From positions 1 to 27,410 of the forward strand of contig JAIWNI010000191.1 in assembly GCA_025331435.1 (NCBI GenBank): DNA of 27,410 nt, written 5' to 3'. The position numbers were made by a program, and so were the translations under genes. The notes beneath the pieces are model-generated. The model ran no database searches. It saw only the letters and a list, made by a program, of their open reading frames with translations, and was not told the origin of the DNA. The DNA is from Choanephora cucurbitarum (taxonomy: Eukaryota > Mucoromycota > Mucoromycetes > Mucorales > Choanephoraceae). Position 1 is the stretch's first letter. Each line of letters starts with the position of its first letter. Shown here in pieces: positions 20,452 to 27,410 of this stretch.

Positions 20452-20965
20452 TTGAAGTGAGTGTGAAGTTTTCTTTAAAAAAAAGATCTAGAAGAAAAGA
20501 AAAAAATTTTCTTTGTTGGCGAAGATTCTTTTTTGTTGAAAATAGATTTTGCTAACTAGAGATCGATTACTCCGCCAACTTGAGAAAGGGCTGCTTATGT
20601 TGTAATGATTTAAACAGAATATTAACAGCATCAATCATTATTATGAATAGTAACTGTTAGATGGTGTTGTTGTTTAGCGCTTTTGAGTCTGTTCTAGGCT
20701 ATTTTGGACGCTTTCAACATCGGAGTAAGAACACGAAACTACCCTGATTTATTTTCGTCTTTTTCTTTTCTTTTACTTATTTTTCTTTTACAATTTTATT
20801 TTCTTTTGGCTTCAGCACTGCACAACTGATTGCTAATCTTCACAGCTTGAATACATATGCATCCTCTATATTCAAAATTAGTTAGTCTCATTCGCAAAAC
20901 ATATTTCTTCTTTTGTTTTAATTTTTTTATTATTATTTTAAAAGTAACAAGAAAAAGAAGAAAGT
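20452..20965. other. non-coding part of CACTA element
   Basis: A/T-tract-rich sequence. No gene or strong repeat was seen. Confidence 0.4.
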
Positions 20966-22021
20966 CTAGGATCTAATAGCCCATGCAGGAACATCATCAC
21001 CAGACTTCATAAAGCGGCATCTCTTGCTCAATTACCGTAAACCTTCTTTCAACGCGGCGAGACGACAAGGCTCTCATACGACTGATGTCCAGACCGTGGA
21101 AAAAGTCGTTCATCTATCAATTTATTAGTATCGCTATCCCATAAGAACACAAATCAATATTCCATTTACTTTTTCGGATCGCCAAGAAGGAACCGACACG
21201 CGCAAGTACTCACTTGAGAAGGTTGACTCAAAGTCAACCATTCTTTCTTCATCTGACATGTATTGCAGCTGGAACAAGGCATCACATTCTTCTTTTGTTC
21301 CGTAACCAGTAGACAAGTGCTCAGGTGCAGTATTGAACCATTTTTGGCGCATGGCACACTTCCATAGAAAAAAAAACCGGTAAGTAATTTTTATCAGAGT
21401 TATGTGCCTTTATACTTACAGCAGAACGCATTCTTTGACGTTTGCGGTTTTCTTTCTTCGCATAATGTACGTCTACTGGCAACCTGTTGTCCTTGTATGC
21501 CCTGACTTGATGATCAAAAACGTTTCAAATACGCTCGTTGATTACGCCAATTACATTTTCGTCTAGGACGCTGATCAATAGTCATTTTTGCGCCTTCTTT
21601 GAACATAGCGGTGACCAAATCAAGGACTTTTCTGTGTACATGGTAGTTGTACTTGGTTTGATCATCCTCCGAGATGAACTCGGGTCTGAACAGCAAGGAC
21701 CGGTCGAAGTCAAACATAAAACCAGCAGCCTTCGCTTCGTCAATGGCATTATGAATGTATCCCTGTTAATCAGTAGGAGCAAATTAGTCGCAACGATGAT
21801 GGTAGGTTTGAGAGTTTACTTACTTTGATTGTGGCACTTCTGCCAATGACTCTTCTGCGACCATGAGATCTAGGAGCAGCAGGAAGAAAGGTTTCAACTG
21901 CACCCAAACGAGACTCAAGGTTGAGCATGCGTGCTTCGTAGACACGATTGGTAGGGGTGGCAGGACGAATGACACGAGGGCGAGAGGAAGAGGCAGAAAC
22001 TTGGGGAATTTGACGATCCAT
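20966..22021 (-). pseudogene. decayed paralogue of the four-exon coiled-coil gene, inside CACTA element
   Basis: Minus-strand exons from the ATG at 22021: 22021 to about 21824, 21762-21420, about 21358-21176, and a last exon starting near 21120 and ending at a TAG at 20966-20968. All have GT-AG introns in phase 0, matching the gene at 12691-13871 exon by exon. Shared landmarks in the same order are an Arg-rich N-terminal exon, a basic tract ending exon 2 (KKENRKRQRMRSA), GTKEEC followed by MSDEERMVD in exon 3, and DFF..LD..RR-VERR..VPAW in exon 4. Two single-base frame breaks are seen: an extra T in a T5 run (21516-21520 on the + strand) and one near the AATT of exon 4. Otherwise the sequence is protein-like, so decay is recent or the indels are sequencing errors. 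A TATA-like TATTTAATAC lies about 50 bp before the ATG. Function is unknown; a transposon accessory (TnpA-like DNA-binding) role is inference. Confidence 0.65.
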
Positions 22022-22080
22022 TTTAAAGAAATAAGTATCGATGAGTTGGGTTTGCCTGGCAAAGTCTTGTATTAAATACT

Positions 22081-22880
22081 TTCCTAATGGATCTTGCGTA
22101 CTTTACGTTGAGTTGAATTGAATGTCTTCCGCTCTCTTTTTAGGTAAGGAAACGAATTTCCATTGGTTTAGATATTTTTTGACAATCAGAAATAAATTAT
22201 TTCAACTTGAAACTTTTCTTGATCCTTTTTTTTCCCTTTTCCTTTCTTCCTTCTTTTTTGTAAATGACATGTAAACATTACCTCTTTGGGTAATTATCTT
22301 TTGAAAAATTTTTTTTATGATATCCATGGTAATGATTATTCAGTATACTATTGTTCTTATACTCATTGCTTCTTTGTTATAGACTTAATAGAATGCGCAT
22401 CACTACTGTTGGGATATTGTATCTAGAATAGTAATGGCTTTAGGTAAGCGTATAGTCATCAAGTATCTTACAACTTTCTAATCAGCCCGTATAGCCTCTT
22501 GTCTCATAGATACTGCTGCCTAATCTTTGTTTGATGGGTTGTTTTATGTGTAAGTGTTTGAATGTTATGTATAATATCCAGTGTGATTAACTTAACATCC
22601 CTCTTAAGGCCCAATAGCTTGCTTGTGATGTCTCGCTTCTCTGGCCAAGTATGTTAGGCTTCTTATTGACGTAAGTAAAGAATGGCTTTCATTATTCGGC
22701 TTCAAATTGACTTATTTTTTTTATTTTCTCTTTTCAACAGTGTCTAACCTTGCCAACGCTTTTGCTACCTTTCTATGTGTCTACCGAACGTTCTCTCATA
22801 ACTCTGCGCTACTACAACTACAGGTATATCCCCAACGCTATTGTCTCGTTAATTGATGATTAATTTTTACTGTTTATTAG
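22081..22880. other. non-coding or degenerate part of CACTA element
   Basis: No reliable gene. Around 22650-22830 there is a splice-like pattern on the + strand (a GTAAGTAAAG donor near 22670, a TTTTCAACAG acceptor at 22740, then a ~27-codon open stretch SNLANAFATFLCVYRTFSHN ending at a GTATAT donor). It could be a gene remnant but is too short to name. Confidence 0.3.
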
Positions 22881-23192
22881 GCCTAGTATTTCCTGCTATT
22901 TAGTCCGCATACCCTGCCATTTTGCCTGCCTGCCCTGCTAATTCTGTCCAGTGTTTTCTGCTATTTCGCCCTAGTATTTGCTATTATTTTGCCTGTATTT
23001 CGTGCTAATTTCGCCTGGATTTTTTATTATTTAAGCCATGATTTTTCCTGTATTATTAGCCCGAATCCCTAGTATAAGTACGCCTGATTCCCCTAGTATC
23101 CCAAGCAATGCCCCCTAGCATTTCTGCTGAAAATAAGCCCCATTTTTATAGCTAGAATTCATTTTTATAAATAAAAGCCACTATTATAAGCC
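22881..23192. repeat. degenerate ~22-bp tandem repeat
   Basis: About a dozen diverged units of the form TTTCCTGCTATTT-N-GCCTAGTA, for example near 22890, 22945, 22967, 22990, 23010, 23050, 23080 and 23110. Units drift towards AGCCCCATTTTTATA at the right. It occupies the subterminal zone of the CACTA element. Confidence 0.6.
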
Positions 23193-23396
23193 TCTAAACA
23201 TCTACAAATGACCCAATGATACATCCATAATTTAATGACGAATGCAAAATATAACCCAATAATAAAGAGAAGCTAATTGCGAAATCAGCAGAAGCTAGTC
23301 CAATAGTAAAGAGGTATAGAGAGGTACAAAAAGATAGAATACGCAAAACGTATGGATGTGTAATTGATAGTAAACCCAATCATGTTGCTAGAAGCT

Positions 23397-23524
23397 CTAC
23401 GGGAGACCTCAAGTGAACCGTAATCTCTCCCGTAATACGGGAGGGGCGACATCTCGGGCATACGTGAGAGATTCGGGAGAGTTAACTCTCCCGTACCCCT
23501 CCCGTAGAATTTGGGCTACGGGAG
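23397..23524. repeat. subterminal CTCCCGTA array with perfect palindromes
   Basis: At least seven copies of CTCCCGTA or its reverse TACGGGAG (one variant) lie in 130 bp. They include CTCCCGTA-A-TACGGGAG (23427-23443) and the perfect 20-bp palindrome CGGGAGAGTTAACTCTCCCG (23474-23493). The other end of the element has three or so copies near 19301-19342. This arrangement fits binding sites for an element-encoded protein. Confidence 0.75.
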
Positions 23525-23544
23525 ATGTCCGCTGAGTTGTAGTG

Positions 23545-23547
23545 TGT
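23545..23547. repeat. TGT target-site duplication, right copy
   Basis: Directly follows the TAGTG end at 23544 and matches TGT at 19279-19281. Confidence 0.75.
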
Positions 23548-23611
23548 CCACGTCGGAAAATTGCACATGCGGGCCGGATTCTGACATATGAAGTTGTCAG
23601 AATATAGGCAG

Positions 23612-25025
23612 ACACCGGGGGTCATTTACCAGCCAAATTTCAACTCTTTCAATTTTGCTCCAAATGCTCCCAAACTTTGCATGGAGCTTCTTTTACATAT
23701 CAACATCACATTTCTCTAAAAAAAAACGGTATCTCTACTGCCAAAATTCATTGTTATAAGTGATACCATTTTACACTGTAATTTTGTATGCTAGGAAAAT
23801 CTTTGAAAAAAAAATCACAAGTACTTTCGAAACCCGATAGGCATACAGGTTGGGGTGCACCTAAGAAATTGAGTGGGCCAAGTGAGTGCCTAAAGAAGGC
23901 TACACGCACTCTCCCAGTGCTAAATGTGAACATGTAACGAATTCGCCCTCTATCAATGTGGATGTATACCCATAGAGTGTTTGCATTTGAAGTGGTATCT
24001 TAAATACGGAAAAAACAATATTCAAATCTAACAGTAAATGAAAAGTAGTCATATTAATATCTGTATATCTTTTGAAAGCAGTATTATCTCTTACATTTAC
24101 CTCAAAAACACTGTAAAGTAAACATAGAGAAGTTCAAGTATGCTTCTAACTGTTATAGTAAACTAAAGGTGCTTTTATTTTCTTAGCGAGAAAAATTAAC
24201 GCTAAAGCCTGTGCGTAAAGAAAAGAAAATAACTGTCAGATGTACTTGAAAGACGAATAACTAGTGTTCTTGTTGAAGCTGTGAAGTAGAATACTTGAGA
24301 AACTGAACGTACAAGTGGTGTAAGCAAACGAGATTACTAAAAAAAAGTTTCCCCTTTGCTACATCGTTGACCTAAAAGCAAGTTAAAAAAATATAAATGC
24401 ACAGAATAAAAAAGAAGGTGATTGAGCGAAAGTATAAAGCAGTTTATTGCAAAGTATTAAAAAATAAAGAGTTTAGAGTAAAGTTCAAAGCAGTTGCAAA
24501 TGACAAGGTGAAATGGCTGAATGTATTGCTTGCAAAGTATAGCATTTTGAAATAAAATAAAAAAGAAAAAATTTTAAAAGCACACTGAGTTGTATCAAAA
24601 AGGAAAAGAATACAAGAAGCTGTAAATTGAGAAGATTATTGGTGTTAAGCCGCTGGCAGGCTTTGACTGAAAAAAAAAATACAATCTCAAGACGGGTTAT
24701 GAAAGTGTTCTACTTTATTAGGCTGATTGCACTACAGACATACTTTCAAGAAAGTAAAAATAGCAACGCGATCGTAAAGTGCATTGTAATAAAAGTCAAA
24801 CCACCAATAAAAGCGTGTTATTTTTAAAAAGTTAAAAAAGTATTTCCTTTTTGGTATCCATCTTTGGAAAGTACCAAGGAACAAGTCCAGAAGCTCTAAT
24901 TTGAAAGACCTATTCTATATTTACACTTCTCTTGACATCGGACTCCTCTGATTCGTCTCATTGAACAGAACAAATGAAATCCTCGTATTTTACTTCTTGC
25001 ATGAATAAAATAAAAAAGACAACGT
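23612..25025. other. non-coding upstream region of right transposase copy
   Basis: Mirror of 17800-19215. A/T-rich, without a recognisable gene. Its near identity with the left arm shows the duplication is recent or homogenised. Confidence 0.5.
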
Positions 25026-25036
25026 CATATAAAAGG
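25026..25036 (+). promoter_or_regulatory. TATA box of right transposase copy
   Basis: CATATAAAAGG lies 66 bp before the ATG at 25102. The same box is present in the left arm. Confidence 0.55.
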
Positions 25037-25101
25037 CATTGGAAATCAAGCAAGTTCTTTTTCCATCATATCGATTTTATTATCTCCACAACCCTACTAC
25101 T

Positions 25102-27410
25102 ATGTCCTCTACCTCTTCCACAAAGCTTTACGAATGTCACTGTGACGAATGTGCTGTCTCTATCAAGCGCAAGTACGTTGCTTATTCCAAGATGCGTTAC
25201 CACCGAAGCCGTAAGCTCTTCAATGGAATGAAATTCGATGAATGGAAGAAAACTTCAGGTATGATCCACCTTCATCCCTCTCTTTTTCATTTTAGCTCTA
25301 ATACTAACTTTCAATCAACCATCAAACAGAAGGATACGCTGTCCTCAAGAAAGCTCGTACCATTTGCCCTGACGAAGACGACTCCAACAAAGGTAGTCAG
25401 CAATGATATATCACGTTCTATAAACAATCTTACCTAAATTACTCCAAAACAAATCATATAGATGCCGTTGTTACTGCTGTTGAACAAGAGCAGTTCTCTA
25501 TTGTTGACGAACAAGAACCTCTCTCGCCTAGTGATGCTATCAATGACTATGAAGTAGACTGTGGTGTTGATGATCATGATGCTTGCGACTTGGCCGACCA
25601 ACTCTCATCTGAAACATTGGTTAACAATAGCCACTCTGATGCATTGGTTGAATCTAGTGCTTCGCAACAATTGACTTCTTTCTGTAAGTAAAAAAAAAAG
25701 AAATTGTAAACTATTAATAAGTGCTATTTATCTAATTCAAATACTTTGTTACTTAGCTGATAAAACCACTCGTTCCCTTTCTCCTTCTGCCGAAATCCTC
25801 TCGATGATGATCACCTATCTCAACAACAGAAACATCGCCAGAAAAGAAAACGAAGTGATCATGGAGTGTCTTAACTATGTCTTGAAGTTGAACAACGACT
25901 CCTTCCAGTTCCCTAAAAGCATGGCCACCTTCCTGAAGCGCAACGATTTGACAACTTACAGTCATGAAGGCATCCGCTACTATGCTGTCTGCTCGGATTG
26001 TCATAAGCTTTTGCCCGTAAAGGAAAACCCAAGCGAAGAAGATATGATGTGTCATGCCGATTTGACCAATGCCGCCTTTGTTCCCCAGAGACAAAGTCCT
26101 TTCTGTGAAGGGAAGATGTACGAATATCAACACAATGCAACAGAAAGCAAGCTCGTCCCTCAGAAGGAGTATGCCTATTGTTCCCTAATCACCATCTTGA
26201 AGAAATTTTTCTTGAGACAAGGCTTCGCTGAAAGAACAAAAGCATGGAAAGAAAGAAACGTTGTCCAAGGATACTTGACAGACTTCTACGATGCTACCAA
26301 CTTTACCTCGTTCAAAGCATTACCAACAGACGCTCTGCCTTTCGTTTTCGGGTCCGATTACAACTTACTGCTCACCTTGAACATCGACTGGTTTGGCCCC
26401 TATAAGACCACATACAGTGTTGGTTGTGTGTACCTTACCATCCAAAATCTAGGCAAGACTGATGGTCGTGATCAAAAGGAGAATATGCTGTTCGTAGGCG
26501 CTATTCCTGGTCCCAAAGAGCCCCGCACAACTGCCATCAATCATTACTTAGAACCTTTGGTAGATGAGCTACTAGAATTGATGAAGGGTGTTGACATGAA
26601 GATGGTGATGAAAGACGGCTCTGTTCAAGTCAACAAGGTGAAGGCTTGTCTTGGCACGATCAGCTCTGATCTTCCTGCCACCAAGAAGCTAGCATGTGCC
26701 ATGTCGTACAATAGTAAGGCTGGTTGCCACTTATGCAAGACCAGATTCGAATCATTGCCTGGTCCCAAGGCTCGTCTGGACTACTGCCATTGGGATTGCG
26801 ATAGTTGGGTGAAGCGAAGTGATGAAGAAACCAGAGCAAGCTCTCGCGCTTGGAAAAAGGCTAAGACGGCAAAGGCAAGAGAAGACTTGGAGAAAGAAAC
26901 CGGCGTTCGTTACTCTGTATTGTTTAGGTTGCCTTACTTCTCTTACAACTTAATCGCAGTTGAGCCTATGCATGCGTTGTACTTGGGTGTCGTCAAGAAG
27001 GCTCTACTCGACATGGTTCCGGACAAAGGTTTTGAGAAAATCCAACTCCAGCTGCAGAACAAGTTCGTCTATAACCATCATGCATCCGGTAAACCTATTG
27101 CTGGTAAGATCGCTAACACTGGATTTGCAAACATCAAGGCAGTCGAGCTAAAGGACTTTATGTCTACTATGGCACCCAATGTTCTCCGTCCTTTGTTTGC
27201 CGCTAATGATGTAACAAACGGCCCAGGTAAGTATAAAACCATGAAGCACCTTATTGCCGCTCTTCGTCTTTTGGATGGTCATGCTATGAAGATCAGTGAT
27301 ATCGAAGTGGCCCATAATCATCTACTTGAATTCGCTAAACGCTTTGAACGTCATTATGGAAAGCATTCAGTTGTACCAAACTTCCATTTCATGCTCCATC
27401 TTCGTGATTC
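25102..27410 (+). CDS. Tnp2-like (CACTA/CMC) transposase, open but cut by window end
   Basis: Exons 25102-25258, 25330-25392, 25462-25683 and 25757 to beyond 27410 join in frame through GT-AG introns, giving 698 codons before the edge. A Cys/His cluster (C12, C14, C17 in YECHCDEC) opens the protein, then an acidic Ser-rich linker. The core has LNIDWFGP with D358, FVGAIPGPKEP from about 393, SSDLPATKK with D452, a GCHLC zinc-binding pair (C471, C474) and EPMHALYLGVVKKAL from E550. These are the landmark blocks of Tnp2/Transposase_21, and the D358-D452 spacing resembles D315-D402 of the gene at 480. The short start is chosen because it follows the TATA box and leads into the Cys cluster; an in-frame ATG at 25039 lies only 3 bp past the TATA box, so it is unlikely. 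The left copy suggests a full length near 760 aa. It is transcribed away from the palindrome centre. No stop or frameshift was seen, so it may be functional. Confidence 0.85.

Larger units (their letters stand above)
19282..23544. mobile_element. 4.26-kb CACTA-type element in the palindrome centre
   Basis: It begins CACTACACCTAACGG and ends (reverse complement) CACTACAACTCAGCGG, flanked by TGT on both sides. Both ends carry 8-bp CTCCCGTA/TACGGGAG motifs in both orientations: 19301-19308 and nearby on the left, and a dense array at 23397-23524 on the right. Such subterminal repeats are typical binding sites for CACTA accessory proteins. No Tnp2 transposase is encoded. The interior has a frameshifted four-exon gene, a small fragment with coding character and a minisatellite. 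It is therefore non-autonomous by itself and would depend on a transposase made elsewhere (inference). Confidence 0.8.
23549..27410. repeat. right arm of large palindrome (runs off window)
   Basis: Inverted copy of 15544-19278, starting at CACGTCGG (23549). It carries the intact-looking transposase gene. It is longer than the left arm mainly because of the 138 bp that the left arm lacks (27268-27405 or equivalent). Confidence 0.95.

Overview
The window looks like a transposon-rich stretch of a filamentous fungal nuclear genome, most likely Mucoromycota (Mucorales-like). The base composition is AT-rich. Genes carry many short introns (about 50-75 nt) with GTAAG-type donors and TTTAG/ATAG acceptors. 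Core promoters have TATA boxes about 65-105 bp before the start codon. The protein families are Tnp2-type (CACTA/CMC) transposases and a Ty3-type gag. No housekeeping gene, tRNA, rRNA or CRISPR array was recognised. Family assignments rest on motif recognition, not on a database search.

Layout. (1) 367-3609: an intact seven-exon gene for a Tnp2-like transposase of about 922 aa with an N-terminal zinc finger. (2) 3610-6720: T-rich DNA without a convincing gene. (3) 6721-8978, minus strand: a broken gag gene with a CCHC knuckle, cut at its 3' side by a small inverted-repeat element and preceded by a possible primer-binding site and LTR. (4) 9036-11146: a gene-poor DNA element with CACTACAATCAATT ends, containing an 88-bp foldback, 35-bp tandem repeats and a ~93-bp satellite. 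(5) 11149-11400: a cluster of TGTCAG..CTGACA quasi-palindromes. (6) 11818-12338, minus: splice-like exons without an open frame. (7) 12691-14688: two convergent intact genes, a four-exon coiled-coil protein (336 aa) and an intronless 261-aa protein that resembles the C-terminal part of the Tnp2 protein. (8) 15110-15345: a purine-rich 12-bp minisatellite. (9) 15363-27410: a large palindrome.

The palindrome is the outstanding feature. Its arms (at least 15544-19278 and 23549-27410; the right arm runs off the window) each carry a Tnp2-like transposase gene transcribed outward from the centre. The right copy is open to the window edge. The left copy is broken by many 1-bp indels and a 138-bp deletion. 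The arms meet at CCGACGTG / CACGTCGG, and a 4,263-bp CACTA-type element (19282-23544) with a TGT target duplication sits exactly in the 4-nt loop (TGTC). This inserted element has no recognisable Tnp2 gene but carries a frameshifted paralogue of the four-exon gene at 12691.

Working model (inference): the window records nested and adjacent insertions of several related CMC/CACTA families. Tnp2-type transposase genes supply the catalytic function. The four-exon coiled-coil family may be an element-borne accessory protein, because one copy lies inside a CACTA element that lacks its own transposase.
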